DNA of 52,369 nucleotides from Woeseiaceae bacterium (GCA_013042375.1 JABDQH010000036.1:1-52369), one strand, 5' to 3'; shown: positions 1 to 9,966, numbered from the stretch's first letter. The notes: generated by a model not told the origin, from the letters alone. Program-made: numbers and translations.

Positions 1-2055
1 GGCGAATGGCGGGACTTCGAAATCCTGTTCACGGGCGAGGGAACGGCCAACCAGCCGATTACCCTTACTGCTGAAGAAAAAGGCAAAGTCCTGCTCACCG
101 GACAGTCGAACCTGCGTCTCGCAGGCAAGCACCTCGTCGTTTCGGGGCTTGTCTTCAAAGACGGGCATACACCGACCAACGCAGTTATCCAGTTCCGGCG
201 GACCAGGGGCGAGTATGCCTACCATTCCCGAGTTACCGAAGTCGTCATCGATCACTTCAATAACCCGGAGCGCTTCGAGGACGACATGTGGGTCGCGATG
301 TACGGCAGGCATAATCGCTTCGACCACAATCACCTGGAAGGGAAGAGCAACCGCGGCGTAACGCTGGCGGTGCGGATGGATGAGGAAGCGAGTCGCGAGA
401 ATCACCACCGCATCGACCACAACTATTTCGGCCCCAGGCCCATTCTCGGGTCCAACGGCGGCGAGACCATGAGGATCGGCACGAGCCATTATTCGCTCAG
501 CGATTCGCTGACCGTCGTCGAGAACAACTACTTTGATCGCTGCGACGGTGAAGTGGAGATCATCTCCAGCAAGTCGGGCGGTAACGTATTCCGCGGCAAC
601 CTGTTCTTCGAGTCGCGCGGCACGCTGACATTGCGGCACGGCAACAACAACCTCATCGAAAACAACGTCTTTCTCGGCAACCGCGTCGATCATACGGGTG
701 GCATTCGCGTGATCAACAAGGGCCAGACGATACGCAACAACTACATGCAAGGCCTGACCGGCCATCGGTTTGGCGGCGGCTTCGTCGTCATGAACGGCGT
801 ACCGAATTCAGCAATCAACCGTTATCACCAGGTCGAGAACGCGCTGATCGAAAACAACACGATGATCGACGTTGATCACATCGAGCTGGCGGCCGGCGCC
901 GACGAGGAACGTTCGGCGCCGCCGATCAACAGCGTGTTCCGTGCGAACCTCGTGTACAACGCAGACGGCAGCGAGAACATTGCGGTTCACGACGATATCT
1001 CGGGAATTGCATTTACGGACAACTACCTGAACGAAGATGTCGAGTTGGCTGCCGCGGACAACGGCTTGCTGTATCCGGTCGACCCGGACCTGGCCAGTGT
1101 CGGCGCCAGCAAGGACCTCGTGGTCCTGGAGCGCTCGGCGACCGGCCCCTCCTGGTACCCGAAGCCCGGGTACGGCGATCGTTTTGCAGGCGGCACGACA
1201 CACGCCGTCGAAGCCGGGCTCGATACGCTGGTCGCGGGTGTCGCGGCGGCAGGGCCGGGTGATGTCGTCGAACTCGCTGCAGGCGACTACCTGGTAAGCC
1301 GCACCATAATCATCGACAAACCGCTGACCGTACGGGGCAATGGCGCAGCCCGTATAGAGTTCGAGCGACGAGCGCTGTTCGAAATCGTGGACGGCGGCAG
1401 CCTCAAGCTCGATGGCGTGACGGTCTCCGGGGACTTGTCGCCTGATCGGGCCGGCAATGCCGCGATTCGCACCAGCCGCTATTCGATGCTGAACAACTAC
1501 GTGCTGGTCATCGAAAACTCGGTCTTCGAGGACCTCGATGCGAATCACTCGTTCGACGTCTTCACCGTTGCCCAACACACCTTCGCCGATCGCATCGAAA
1601 TCCTGAATTCGACGTTCCGCAACATCACGGGCGCGATCCTCGTGCTCAACCGGGAGATCGACGATCTCGGCATCTATAACGCCGAGTACATAACGATCAA
1701 GGGCAGCACATTCGAGAAGATCGGCAAAGCCGTCGCGGATGTGTACAGAGGCGGTACCGACGAAAGCACCTTCGGTCCGCATTTCGAAATGTCTTCGTCT
1801 GTTGTGACCGCGGTTGGCAAGGACAAGCGAAACAAGAGCGGGGCGTCTATTCGCCTGCATGGCGTACAGGCGACCGACATCGACGACAACACGTTCGTCG
1901 ACAGCGAGGCCATCCTGGTATGGGAGACAGTGGGCGAGCCGGTTACATCCATTCGCGACAACGTCTTCAAAGGAACCGAGGAACTGGTCATCGACACATC
2001 GTTGCGGCCAAAGACGAGCAAACCGGACCCGCAAGAGCAGGGGAGCACTGAATGA
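1..2055 (+). CDS. PL6-family alginate lyase (chondroitinase B fold), 5' end cut by window
   Basis: The frame is open from base 1, so the start, signal peptide and first strands lie outside the window; 684 residues are visible. The sequence is rich in Asn-containing beta-helix turns, in two halves: a catalytic helix (about residues 1-330) and a second helix (about 380-670), like two-domain PL6 enzymes of about 700-750 residues. Counting from codon 1, Asn152 (SNGGET), Glu184 and Glu186 (GEVE), Lys191 (SSKSG) and Arg212 (TLRHG) have the same spacing as the calcium ligands and the Lys/Arg catalytic pair I recall for AlyGC and chondroitinase B. The likely reaction is beta-elimination of alginate to unsaturated uronates, in the periplasm or outside the cell. 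The stop overlaps the start of the transporter (ATGA), which supports a shared alginate operon. Chondroitin or another polyuronide as substrate is possible but less likely here. Confidence 0.9.
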   Translation, partial: GEWRDFEILFTGEGTANQPITLTAEEKGKVLLTGQSNLRLAGKHLVVSGLVFKDGHTPTNAVIQFRRTRGEYAYHSRVTEVVIDHFNNPERFEDDMWVAMYGRHNRFDHNHLEGKSNRGVTLAVRMDEEASRENHHRIDHNYFGPRPILGSNGGETMRIGTSHYSLSDSLTVVENNYFDRCDGEVEIISSKSGGNVFRGNLFFESRGTLTLRHGNNNLIENNVFLGNRVDHTGGIRVINKGQTIRNNYMQGLTGHRFGGGFVVMNGVPNSAINRYHQVENALIENNTMIDVDHIELAAGADEERSAPPINSVFRANLVYNADGSENIAVHDDISGIAFTDNYLNEDVELAAADNGLLYPVDPDLASVGASKDLVVLERSATGPSWYPKPGYGDRFAGGTTHAVEAGLDTLVAGVAAAGPGDVVELAAGDYLVSRTIIIDKPLTVRGNGAARIEFERRALFEIVDGGSLKLDGVTVSGDLSPDRAGNAAIRTSRYSMLNNYVLVIENSVFEDLDANHSFDVFTVAQHTFADRIEILNSTFRNITGAILVLNREIDDLGIYNAEYITIKGSTFEKIGKAVADVYRGGTDESTFGPHFEMSSSVVTAVGKDKRNKSGASIRLHGVQATDIDDNTFVDSEAILVWETVGEPVTSIRDNVFKGTEELVIDTSLRPKTSKPDPQEQGSTE

Positions 2056-3320
2056 AGGGCAAACTCAGGTGGGTCATCGTATCGCTCGTCGCGCTTGCGA
2101 CGATCATCAACTACATCGATCGCGGCGCGCTCGCGGTTCTATGGCCAGAGATTTCCGCCGATCTGGGCATGACCAAGACCGACTACGCCATCATCATCAA
2201 CGTCTTCACGTTCGCCTATGCGTTCGGTCAGACCTTGTTCGGCAAGATATTCGACTGGATCGGCACGCGACTCGGATTCGTCCTCGCCATTGGTGTCTGG
2301 TCGGTGGCAACGATGCTGCACGCCGCCGCCAATTCATTGTTGGCCTTCTCGATCTTTCGCGGCCTATTGGGCGTGTCGGAAGCGGGTAACTGGCCCGGTG
2401 CCACCAAGGCCAATGCCGAGTGGTTTCCGATCAAGGAGCGTGCGCTTGCGCAGGGTATCTTCAACTCCGGCGCAGCCATCGGCGGCATAATCTCCGCGCC
2501 GATCGTCGGGCTTCTGTTTATCTGGTTTAGCAGCTGGCAAGCCACTTTCATCACGATTGGCGTGCTCGGCCTGCTGTGGCTCGTGCCGTGGCTGGTGGTC
2601 TACAAGTCCGGACCCAAGACTCATCCCTGGCTTGACGAGGCGGAACGGGAATACATCCTGACCGGCCAACGCAATGAAGAGACGCACCAGGCCGCCGAAT
2701 ACGCGCCGACGTCGCGTGAAATCCTGTCACGCAAAGAGAGCTGGGGCGTCATCATGGCGTCCTTCTTTCTCGATCCGATCTGGTGGCTCTTCGTCGGCTG
2801 GTTGCCGCTCTATCTGAATGAGACCTACGGCTTCGGCGTGGCCGAGATCGCGAAGTACGCGGCCGTACCCTATGTCGGCGCCATGTTCGGCGCCTGGTTC
2901 GGCGGGCTGCTGGCGCAGAACAGGATCAAGGCCGGTTGGTCGGTCGACAAGACACGGAAGTTCGTCATCGGTCTGGGTGGTCTCATCATGCTCGTCTGCC
3001 TCTTGCTGACGATCAAAGCGTCGACCCCGTTGACCGCTGTGTTGCTGATGGCCGCGATTCTGTTCGGGTTTCAAACCGCTGTCGGCAACATCCAGACGCT
3101 GCCGAGCGATTTTTACAGTGGCGAGTCCGTAGGATCGCTCGCCGGATTTGCAGGAACAGCCGCGAAGCTTGCAGTCGTCCTGCTGAACTTCATGATTCCG
3201 GTCATCACCGTGAACAGCTACGCGCCTGCGTTTGCAGTCGGGGCCGGGCTGGCGATCATGACGGTTCTCTCGGTCCTGATCCTCTGTCCGAAGATTCAAC
3301 CCTTGAGTGGCAAAAATTAA
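2052..3320 (+). CDS. MFS transporter, hexuronate/anion-cation symporter type
   Basis: A 422-residue inner-membrane protein with about 12 hydrophobic segments. The N-terminus has the ACS/ExuT-like pattern NYIDRGALAV followed by FAYAFGQ, and a charged central loop lies at about residues 185-230. Members of this branch (ExuT, GudP and relatives) import hexuronates and related sugar acids with protons. The ATG sits in the four-base ATGA overlap with the lyase stop, so the two are translationally coupled. Between a PL6 lyase and a reductase, the expected cargo is the alginate-derived monomer (DEHU) or short unsaturated oligouronates; this is inference from context. There is no sign of truncation. 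Confidence 0.88.
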   Translation: MKGKLRWVIVSLVALATIINYIDRGALAVLWPEISADLGMTKTDYAIIINVFTFAYAFGQTLFGKIFDWIGTRLGFVLAIGVWSVATMLHAAANSLLAFSIFRGLLGVSEAGNWPGATKANAEWFPIKERALAQGIFNSGAAIGGIISAPIVGLLFIWFSSWQATFITIGVLGLLWLVPWLVVYKSGPKTHPWLDEAEREYILTGQRNEETHQAAEYAPTSREILSRKESWGVIMASFFLDPIWWLFVGWLPLYLNETYGFGVAEIAKYAAVPYVGAMFGAWFGGLLAQNRIKAGWSVDKTRKFVIGLGGLIMLVCLLLTIKASTPLTAVLLMAAILFGFQTAVGNIQTLPSDFYSGESVGSLAGFAGTAAKLAVVLLNFMIPVITVNSYAPAFAVGAGLAIMTVLSVLILCPKIQPLSGKN

Positions 3321-3345
3321 TCCAGAACCTAAACATGGAATTGCG

Positions 3346-4098
3346 ATGAGCATAAAAAATAAAGTAGCCGTCGTCACAGGCGGTGCCCGCGACATCGGCA
3401 GGGCCGTATCGGAGATGTTGGCCGCGCAGGGCGCAAGAGTCGTCGTCAACTACCGCAGCAATCCGGAAGCCGGTAAGGCGACCGTTGCCGCGATCAAGAA
3501 AGCAGGCGGTGAGGCGGTCGCGGTTAAGGGCGACATGACCGTCCAGGAGGATGTAGAGAATCTCGTGGCAAAAACCGTCGAGGCCTACGGGGACACAATC
3601 GACATTCTCGTCAACGTCGTCGGCGGCCTGGTTGCGCGCAAGACGCTCGCAGAAATGGATGCCGATTGGTTCGAATGGGTCATGCGACTCAACGTCACGA
3701 GTACATTCATGGTGACCAAGGCCGTCGTTCCCCATATGAGTGAGGGCGGTTCGATCATCAATTTCTCATCGCAGGCGGGACGCGACGGTGGTGGACCCGG
3801 TGCGTCGGCCTACGCCACGTCGAAAGGGGCCATCATGACGTTCACGCGCGGGCTTGCCAAAGAGCTGGGCCCCGCGGGTATTCGCGTCAACAGCCTCTGC
3901 CCCGGCATGATCGCGACGACCTTCCACGATACCTTCACCAAGGACGAGGTACGCACGAATGTCGCGGCAGCAACACCGTTGCGGCGCGAGGGTAAGGCCG
4001 GCGAAATCGCCGACCTCGTGGCCTACCTGGCGTCTCCGGCCGCGAGCTTCGTGACCGGGGCGAATATCGACATCAACGGCGGGATGTTGTTCTCCTAG
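3346..4098 (+). CDS. SDR oxidoreductase, probable DEHU (alginate monomer) reductase
   Basis: A 250-residue classical short-chain dehydrogenase. Visible motifs are the cofactor loop TGGARDIG (residues 11-18), NVVGG (90-94), Asn116, and the catalytic Ser142, Tyr156 and Lys160. NYRS after beta-2 (35-38) suggests NADP(H). I place the start at 3346 (MSIKNK) rather than an in-frame ATG at 3307, which would add 13 unconserved residues overlapping the transporter; a GGA lies about 8 bases before 3346. Next to a PL6 lyase and a uronate transporter, the expected reaction is reduction of 4-deoxy-L-erythro-5-hexoseulose uronate to 2-keto-3-deoxygluconate. From sequence alone a FabG-like or other sugar-alcohol SDR cannot be excluded. 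Its stop overlaps the stop of edd tail to tail. Confidence 0.85.
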   Translation: MSIKNKVAVVTGGARDIGRAVSEMLAAQGARVVVNYRSNPEAGKATVAAIKKAGGEAVAVKGDMTVQEDVENLVAKTVEAYGDTIDILVNVVGGLVARKTLAEMDADWFEWVMRLNVTSTFMVTKAVVPHMSEGGSIINFSSQAGRDGGGPGASAYATSKGAIMTFTRGLAKELGPAGIRVNSLCPGMIATTFHDTFTKDEVRTNVAAATPLRREGKAGEIADLVAYLASPAASFVTGANIDINGGMLFS

Positions 4099-5906
4099 GT
4101 ATTGCCTGGGAAGAAACTTCCGCCTTCCTCGGCACTGCTCGCCCGCTCGCGAAACGCGACGAACAGCTCGCGGCCCACGCCGTATTCGTGGGCGCCGATG
4201 TCGTCGCTGCCGGCTTCGCGCTGCGCGACGCCGGCGTCCGCGACAGACAGTTGGCCGCTCACGGCATCGATCGTGATCTCGTCGCCGTCGCGAATCTTGC
4301 CGATGAGCCCACCGCGGGCTGCTTCGGGCGTCGCCTGGATGGCCGCGAGCACCTTGCCCGAGGCGCCCGACATGCGACCGTCGGTCAGCAACGCGACCCT
4401 GAAGCCACGATTCTGCAGCAGCCCGAGGTAGGGCGTCAGCTTATGCAACTCGGGCATGCCGATGGCGGCCGGGCCCTGGTTGGCGAGGACGGCGACGAAG
4501 TCCATGTCGAGTTCGCCATCGTTGAACGCCTGTTTGAATTCCTGTTGTGAGCCGAACACGCGCGCGGGCGCCGTGATGGCGTGGTAGTCGTCCGCGACGG
4601 CCGAGATCTTGACGATCGCGCGCCCGAGATTGCCCTGCACGAGACGCAGTCCGCCCTCCTGGTCGAACGGTTGGTCGACCGACGCGATTATCTCGGGGTC
4701 GAGTGATGCACCGGGGACCGGGCGCCATGCAACCGTGTCGTTGTCGGCGAACGGCTCTTCAGAGAACCGGCGCATACCCTTGCCAAGGACCGTCGTCACG
4801 TCGTCGTGCAGGAGCCCGGCATCGAGGAGCTCGCGCACGACGAGTCCGAGCCCGCCCGCGGCGTGGAAATGATTCACGTCGGCGGTGCCGTTCGGGTAAA
4901 CGCGCGCCAGCAAAGGAACCACCGTCGAGAGTTCGGCGAAGTCCTGCCAGTCGATCGTGATGCCGGCTGCGCGGGCGATTGCGATGAGGTGGATCGTGTG
5001 GTTGGTCGAGCCGCCCGTCGCAAGCAGGCCGATGATGGCGTTGACGATTGCTTTCTCATCGATAATCTCGCCGACCGGAACGTACGCATCGCCGAGGCTC
5101 GTATTCTGCAGCACGCGGCGCACGGCCTCGTCCGTCAGTTTCTCGCGCAGCGCGGTGCCCGGATTCACGAACGAGCCGCCGGGCAACTGCAGCCCCATGA
5201 ACTCCATGAGCATCTGGTTGCTGTTGGCCGTGCCGTAAAACGTGCACGTGCCGGGCGCGTGGTAGGCCGCCGCCTCGGCCTCGAGCAGTTCCGCACGATC
5301 GATGCGTCCAGCCGCGAATTCCTCGCGCACGCGCGCCTTCTCCTTGTTCGACAGGCCCGAGACCATCGGTCCGGCCGGCGCGAAGATGGCGGGCAGGTGA
5401 CCGAAAGACAGCGCGCCGATCAGCATGCCGGGCACGATCTTGTCGCAGATGCCGAGAAAGATGGCCGCATCGAACACGTTGTGGGAAAGTGCGACGGCCG
5501 TCGACAGGGCGATGACATCGCGGCTGAACAGCGAAAGGTCCATGCCGTCCTGGCCCTGGGTCACGCCGTCGCACATCGCGGGCACGCCGCCGGCCACTTG
5601 GGCGACCGCGCCGTATCGAGCTGCGGCGCGCTTGATCTGCGCCGGATAGGTTTCGAAGGGCTGGTGCGCGCTCAGCATGTCGTTGTAGGCGGTGACGATA
5701 CCGAGGTTGGCGACCTCACCCGCGGCGATCGCCTTTTTCTCGATCGGCGAGGCAGCCGCCATGACGTGTGCCAGGTTGCTGCACGACGTCTGCGAGCGCG
5801 CCGGGCCGTCGTGTGAGGCCTTGTGTATGCGCGCCAGGTACGCGGATCGCTGCGCCTCGCTGCGCTTGCGAATGCGCTTCGTTACGCGGGCGATGGTCGG
5901 ATGCAT
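4095..5906 (-). CDS. edd: Phosphogluconate dehydratase (Entner-Doudoroff)
   Basis: A 603-residue member of the IlvD/Edd family at the usual Edd length. It dehydrates 6-phosphogluconate to 2-keto-3-deoxy-6-phosphogluconate in the cytosol using an iron-sulfur cluster. Cysteines in family-typical positions are Cys42 (SQTSCS), Cys113 (AMCDGVTQG) and Cys155 (GICDKIVPG); further family blocks are [25 protein letters not shown] and [11 protein letters not shown]. It is third in a leftward zwf-pgl-edd run, 34 bases after pgl. The next gene is convergent and overlaps at the stop, so eda, which commonly follows edd, is not in this cluster. Confidence 0.96.
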   Translation of the reverse strand: MHPTIARVTKRIRKRSEAQRSAYLARIHKASHDGPARSQTSCSNLAHVMAAASPIEKKAIAAGEVANLGIVTAYNDMLSAHQPFETYPAQIKRAAARYGAVAQVAGGVPAMCDGVTQGQDGMDLSLFSRDVIALSTAVALSHNVFDAAIFLGICDKIVPGMLIGALSFGHLPAIFAPAGPMVSGLSNKEKARVREEFAAGRIDRAELLEAEAAAYHAPGTCTFYGTANSNQMLMEFMGLQLPGGSFVNPGTALREKLTDEAVRRVLQNTSLGDAYVPVGEIIDEKAIVNAIIGLLATGGSTNHTIHLIAIARAAGITIDWQDFAELSTVVPLLARVYPNGTADVNHFHAAGGLGLVVRELLDAGLLHDDVTTVLGKGMRRFSEEPFADNDTVAWRPVPGASLDPEIIASVDQPFDQEGGLRLVQGNLGRAIVKISAVADDYHAITAPARVFGSQQEFKQAFNDGELDMDFVAVLANQGPAAIGMPELHKLTPYLGLLQNRGFRVALLTDGRMSGASGKVLAAIQATPEAARGGLIGKIRDGDEITIDAVSGQLSVADAGVAQREAGSDDIGAHEYGVGRELFVAFRERASSAEEGGSFFPGNT

Positions 5907-5940
5907 ATTCTGGGGCCTATTTAAGCTATCGGAACTGGCT

Positions 5941-6624
5941 CTACGGTGCCCAGTAGCAGTGGACGGGCGCTCTCTTCTGGCGCAGCAGGCGCGTAACCGG
6001 GTAGCGGGAGTTGCCCGCCTTGGCCTTCTCGTAGACCTTGCGTTTCTCGTCGCCGAAGAACAGCAAGACGATCTCGTCGCTGCGCGATAGCGCGGCCAGC
6101 GTCAGCGTAATGCGTGGGTACGGAGAAGCACTGGTCCGCACGGGCAGGCACAGTATCTCCGACTCGAGATCGAGCCCTTCTTCGAGGTTTTCGGCGTCGG
6201 GGAACAGCGACGCGAAATGGCCGTCATCGCCCATGCCGAGCAGGGAGCACGCGAACGGGAACGGCACGAAACGAATCTCCTTATCCAGGATGGCCGCGCG
6301 TTCCTCGACCGAACTGCCCGCCGTGTAGAACGGCAACAGGTCGGCGGATGCCGCACCGTTGACGAGCAGATTGTTGCGCACGAGTTTCTCGTTGCTGTCG
6401 TCGTGTTCGCCGGGCACCCAGCGGTCGTCGCTCGGCAGGACGCCGACCCTCGGCCAGCAGATATCCATGTGTGCGAGCGCTTCGAAGCACTGCACCGGCG
6501 AGGTGCCGCCGCTCACGACGAGTGAGGCCGCCTTCTGATGGTCGAGGCGTCGCTGCAATGCCGTGGCGATGCGATCGGCCGCGGCGGCGGATGCCTGTTC
6601 ACGTGTTTCAAAAAAGTGTTCCAT
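5941..6624 (-). CDS. pgl: 6-phosphogluconolactonase
   Basis: A 227-residue DevB-type lactonase that hydrolyses 6-phosphogluconolactone to 6-phosphogluconate, the step between Zwf and Edd. Seen in the protein are SGGTSP (38-43), [13 protein letters not shown] from residue 66, and [14 protein letters not shown] choose the ATG at 6624 (MEHFFETR) because a clean GGAGGG lies six bases upstream; the alternative ATG at 6645 lies inside zwf and has no such site. The ribosome site overlaps the zwf stop, so translation is probably coupled. Confidence 0.95.
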   Translation of the reverse strand: MEHFFETREQASAAAADRIATALQRRLDHQKAASLVVSGGTSPVQCFEALAHMDICWPRVGVLPSDDRWVPGEHDDSNEKLVRNNLLVNGAASADLLPFYTAGSSVEERAAILDKEIRFVPFPFACSLLGMGDDGHFASLFPDAENLEEGLDLESEILCLPVRTSASPYPRITLTLAALSRSDEIVLLFFGDEKRKVYEKAKAGNSRYPVTRLLRQKRAPVHCYWAP

Positions 6625-6626
6625 AG

Positions 6627-8099
6627 CTAGCCCTCCGGTTGCCATGTATGTCCATTGCGGTCGAGCATCGATACTGCGCCGGCAGGTCCCCAGGAACCCG
6701 CGACGTACGATTCGACCTTGTGATTTGTTTCTTCCCAGCCCGCAATAATCGCGTCGATCCAGTACCAGGCTGCCTCGACCTCGTCGCGCCGCATGAACAG
6801 TGCCGGGTTGCCGCGCAGCACTTCCATGAGAAGACGTTCGTAGGCATCGGGGTAACGAATATCGAATGCCTCCTCGAAGCTCAGGTCGAGCGCTACGGGC
6901 CGCAGTTCGAAGCCTCCCGGCCCGGGTTCTTTCGCCATGACCGACAGCTCGACACCCTCGTCCGGCTGCAGGCGGATGGTCAGCCGGTTCGACTGGATCT
7001 CGAAGCCCTGCTCGGGGAAGATCGAGTGCGGCACATCCTGGAACTGGATGACGATCTCCGAATGCTTGGCGGGCAGGCGCTTGCCCGTGCGCACATAGAA
7101 CGGCGTGTTCGACCAGCGCCAGTTGTCGATCTCGAGTTTGAGCGCGACGAAGGTTTCGGTCTTGCTGGCCTTGCCGTCGAGTTCCTCGAGGTAGCCCTTG
7201 ACCGCCTCACCATTGATTGCCCCGGCCCTGTACTGGCCGCGCACCGTGTTGCTGCGGATTTGTTCACCCTTCATCGGGCGCAGTGCGCGCAGGACCTTGA
7301 TCTTCTCGTCGCGCACGGAGTCGTGGTGCAGGCTCGACGGTGCCTCCATCGCGACCAGGCAGACGAGCTGCATCAGGTGGTTCTGCACCATGTCTCGCAG
7401 CGCACCGATACGATCGTAAAACTCGACGCGGCCCCCGACGCCCAGGTCTTCGGCAACGGTAATCTGCACGTGGTCGATCGCGCCGCGCCGCCACAGGGGT
7501 TCGAACAGCGAATTGGCGAAGCGCAGTGCGAGCAGGTTCTGCACCGTCTCCTTGCCAAGATAATGATCGATGCGGTAGATCTGGTTCTCGGCGAAACACC
7601 GTCCGACCTGGTCGTTGATCTTGCCGGCGGACTCGAAGTCGCGGCCCAGCGGTTTCTCGAGGACAATGCGGCTGCTCGGCGTAATCAGTCCGTTTTGACT
7701 GAGCCCCTGCGCGACCGGCCCGAACAACCTCGGTGCCGTCGCGAGATACGCGACGCGCACGAGGTGGTCGCGGCCGTCGAGCAGTCCGACGAGGGCGCCC
7801 CAGTCCTCGGGCGTGGTCGCGTCGCAACGCGCGTAGTGAATGCGGCCGCGAAGGTTCGCCCATTGTTCCTCGCGGAACTCGCCGTCCGGCAGGTTGCTGC
7901 GCAGCGCCTGTTCGACGCTCTGCAGGTAGTCGTCGCGCGCGACGTCGCGTCGACTCGCGGCGATGATGCGGCTGTCGCCCGTGATCTGTCCGTCGCCGAC
8001 ACGGTGGTACAGCGCCGGCAGCAGCTTGCGCAGCGCCAGGTCGCCGGTACCCCCGAAAATCACGAGGTCGAATTCGTCTGCAGGAACAAAATTGGCCAT
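6627..8099 (-). CDS. zwf: Glucose-6-phosphate 1-dehydrogenase
   Basis: A 490-residue enzyme of normal length that oxidises glucose-6-phosphate to the lactone with NAD(P)+. Motifs are the nucleotide loop GGTGDLA (16-22), EKPLG (148-152) and the substrate signature RIDHYLGKE (176-184). The start at 8099 (MANFV) is preferred over 8117 because AGAGAGG sits a few bases before it, while the longer form would begin inside the HexR-type palindrome at 8117-8131. It is the first gene of the leftward zwf-pgl-edd operon, divergent from hexR, so repression by HexR with release by pathway intermediates is the likely control. Confidence 0.96.
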   Translation of the reverse strand: MANFVPADEFDLVIFGGTGDLALRKLLPALYHRVGDGQITGDSRIIAASRRDVARDDYLQSVEQALRSNLPDGEFREEQWANLRGRIHYARCDATTPEDWGALVGLLDGRDHLVRVAYLATAPRLFGPVAQGLSQNGLITPSSRIVLEKPLGRDFESAGKINDQVGRCFAENQIYRIDHYLGKETVQNLLALRFANSLFEPLWRRGAIDHVQITVAEDLGVGGRVEFYDRIGALRDMVQNHLMQLVCLVAMEAPSSLHHDSVRDEKIKVLRALRPMKGEQIRSNTVRGQYRAGAINGEAVKGYLEELDGKASKTETFVALKLEIDNWRWSNTPFYVRTGKRLPAKHSEIVIQFQDVPHSIFPEQGFEIQSNRLTIRLQPDEGVELSVMAKEPGPGGFELRPVALDLSFEEAFDIRYPDAYERLLMEVLRGNPALFMRRDEVEAAWYWIDAIIAGWEETNHKVESYVAGSWGPAGAVSMLDRNGHTWQPEG

Positions 8100-8116
8100 G
8101 GGTGCCTCTCTATCCA

Positions 8117-8131
8117 TGTAATTTTATTACG
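8117..8131. promoter_or_regulatory. HexR-type operator upstream of zwf
   Basis: TGTAATTTTATTACG is a near-perfect palindrome matching the HexR consensus TGTAATNNNATTACA as I recall it for gammaproteobacteria. It ends 18 bases before the zwf start, where bound repressor would block initiation or the early transcript. Proximity to a HexR-like gene supports the call. Confidence 0.85.
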
Positions 8132-8180
8132 TCGTTTGTGAAATGTCGCTGAAAAAGACGCTGAAATATTACGAATATAG

Positions 8181-8195
8181 TGTAGTATTGCTACA
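8181..8195. promoter_or_regulatory. HexR-type operator at the hexR start
   Basis: TGTAGTATTGCTACA is a perfect 5+5 palindrome with the HexR half-site pattern (TGTAR...YTACA). Its last base is the A of the hexR ATG. A TATAGT -10-like element at 8176-8181 overlaps its left edge, so bound protein would cover the transcription start, as expected for autoregulation. Confidence 0.75.
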
Positions 8196-9022
8196 TGTTA
8201 CGACGCATCAACCAGTCGCTGGGCCGCCTGAGCCGGTCTGAAAAGCGCGTCGCGGAGTGGGTTCTGGCGCATCCGAGGCAGGCGACGGAATCCACGGTCG
8301 CCGCGGTCGCGCAGGCCTGCGCGACCAGCGAGCCGTCCGTCATCCGGTTCTGTCGGCGTATCGGTTTGAGCGGGTTCCGCGAATTGACGATTCGGCTGAC
8401 CGAGGCATTGAGCCAGCCCGTCAGTCTCGTGCACCACGACGTCAGCCCACAGGATTCGACCTCGGATGCGACGGTCAAGGTCGTCGAGGCCACGATTCAG
8501 TCGCTGGTCGACCTGCGCGCGGCCTTATCGGGTATGCCGTTCGACACCGTCGTCGCCCGCATGATGCAAGCGCGGCAGTTCGTGTTCGCCGGGCTCGGCG
8601 CATCTGGCCACGTGGCCAGCGATGCGTGCCACAAGTTTTTCCGACTCGGCACGCCCTGCAGCGCGTTGATCGAGCCGCCGAGCATCCGCCAGTTTGCCGC
8701 GATCGCGGACGAACGCGACGTGCTCCTTATGGTCTCGAAAAACGGTGACTCGAGAGACCTGTGTGAGGCCGCGCGCGAGGCTCGTGAAAATGGCGCGCTG
8801 GTTGTAGCGATTACCGACCCCGAGTCGCCGCTGGCTCATGCGGCGAGCGAGACGTTTGCCTGCGATGCGCACGAAGACACGAACATCTACACGCCGCGGA
8901 GTTCGCGGCTCGTGCACCTGGCGCTGCTCGATGCGCTGCATGTCGCGACGGCACTCGCATCAGGCGATGCCGCGGCGCAGAATCTCAGCCGCAGCAAGGA
9001 CGCGCTCTCGCCAACCGCGTGA
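8195..9022 (+). CDS. hexR: RpiR/HexR-family transcriptional regulator
   Basis: A 275-residue protein with an N-terminal RpiR-type helix-turn-helix (about residues 1-80, LSRSEKRVAEWVL then SEPSVIRFCRRIG) and a C-terminal SIS sugar-phosphate domain (about 125-250, GLGASGHVASD). HexR proteins repress zwf-edd-eda genes and are released by KDPG. Divergent placement from zwf with two matching palindromes in the 95-base gap makes the assignment firm. No Shine-Dalgarno sequence precedes the ATG; the -10-like TATAGT only about 14 bases upstream raises the possibility of a leaderless or nearly leaderless mRNA (inference). Confidence 0.9.
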   Translation: MLRRINQSLGRLSRSEKRVAEWVLAHPRQATESTVAAVAQACATSEPSVIRFCRRIGLSGFRELTIRLTEALSQPVSLVHHDVSPQDSTSDATVKVVEATIQSLVDLRAALSGMPFDTVVARMMQARQFVFAGLGASGHVASDACHKFFRLGTPCSALIEPPSIRQFAAIADERDVLLMVSKNGDSRDLCEAAREARENGALVVAITDPESPLAHAASETFACDAHEDTNIYTPRSSRLVHLALLDALHVATALASGDAAAQNLSRSKDALSPTA

Positions 9023-9097
9023 ACCTGCGTCGAAGATCGTCGCCGGTACGTGCGGCACACTGGAATTCAGCTATTGTGGGCGGGGGCTATTGCTGGT

Positions 9098-9964
9098 TCA
9101 CAGGCCCGCGTTTCGCCAGGCGACCCCGGCCATGGCGACGGCCAGCACGACGAACAGAACCGCGATCGCCCGACGTATCGTGTGCGGTGCGACGATCCCC
9201 TGCAGCCGCGGTCCGATCTGGCCGCCGATCAGCACGCCCGGAATATCGTAGACGAGCAGGTCCCAGGGGACGGCCGTCCAGCCGCCGTCGCGAATGAGCT
9301 GTGCGGCCAGCGTCGACGACGCGACCAGCACCGTGACGATAACGACGAGCACCGAGGTCGCGGCCGCGACGGCCACGGGCAGTCCTTTGCGCGTCAGTTT
9401 GGAGATCGTGATCTCGCCGATGCCGACCGAGACCATGCCGGTCATGAAGGCGCCGAGCGCCGTCGCGGCGCGCGACCGCATGCCGAGCTGCGGCACGCCG
9501 TATTCGAACACGTGGCCGCGCGAGTCCGTGATCGAGCGTGACTCGACGACCGTCTCGGCGAGCATGGCCTTCGGTGCGCGGTTGCGCCACATGACGACGG
9601 CAAGGACGGCGACCAGGATCGCATAGCAGGCGAGCAGTATGCTGTCGTGCACGTAGCTCGCCATGAGCGCGCCAGCGAAAGCCACGGGCACGGCGACCCA
9701 CAGGATCCTGGCTGCGAGCTCGTAGTCGATGAGACGGCGGCGCCAATAGCCGACGAAGCCCGACAGGAAGCCGAAGGTCTGCGTGATCAGCGCGGCGGCG
9801 ACGGCGGCGATGGTCGATTCGAGCGCGTATTCGGGCCCAAGCAGCGGAAAGATCAGCACGAAGATCGGTGTGAACAGGGCCGCGCCGCCGATGCCGCTCA
9901 GCATCGCGCACGTGGCGACGACGATCGACACCGGGAACATGAACCAGTAGAGCGTAAAGTCCAT
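9098..9964 (-). CDS. TauE/SafE (TSUP) family permease
   Basis: A 288-residue integral membrane protein with about eight hydrophobic segments and the family-typical start VATCAMLSGIGGAALFTPI and LESTIAAVAAALI. TSUP proteins move small organic or sulfur-containing anions such as sulfite, sulfoacetate and taurine-related compounds. It is the last gene of the leftward hydroxyproline cluster, 31 bases after the dehydrogenase. That spacer is almost entirely one perfect hairpin ending just before its ATG. Its substrate is not evident; import of hydroxyproline or export of a pathway acid are guesses from position. Confidence 0.85.
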   Translation of the reverse strand: MDFTLYWFMFPVSIVVATCAMLSGIGGAALFTPIFVLIFPLLGPEYALESTIAAVAAALITQTFGFLSGFVGYWRRRLIDYELAARILWVAVPVAFAGALMASYVHDSILLACYAILVAVLAVVMWRNRAPKAMLAETVVESRSITDSRGHVFEYGVPQLGMRSRAATALGAFMTGMVSVGIGEITISKLTRKGLPVAVAAATSVLVVIVTVLVASSTLAAQLIRDGGWTAVPWDLLVYDIPGVLIGGQIGPRLQGIVAPHTIRRAIAVLFVVLAVAMAGVAWRNAGL

Positions 9965-9966
9965 TC

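Noticed and set aside
808-2034. Long minus-strand open frame (408 codons) opposite the alginate lyase
   Set aside because: Its translation has the compositional look of an antisense frame in high-GC DNA, and the plus strand encodes a complete PL6 core with catalytic residues.
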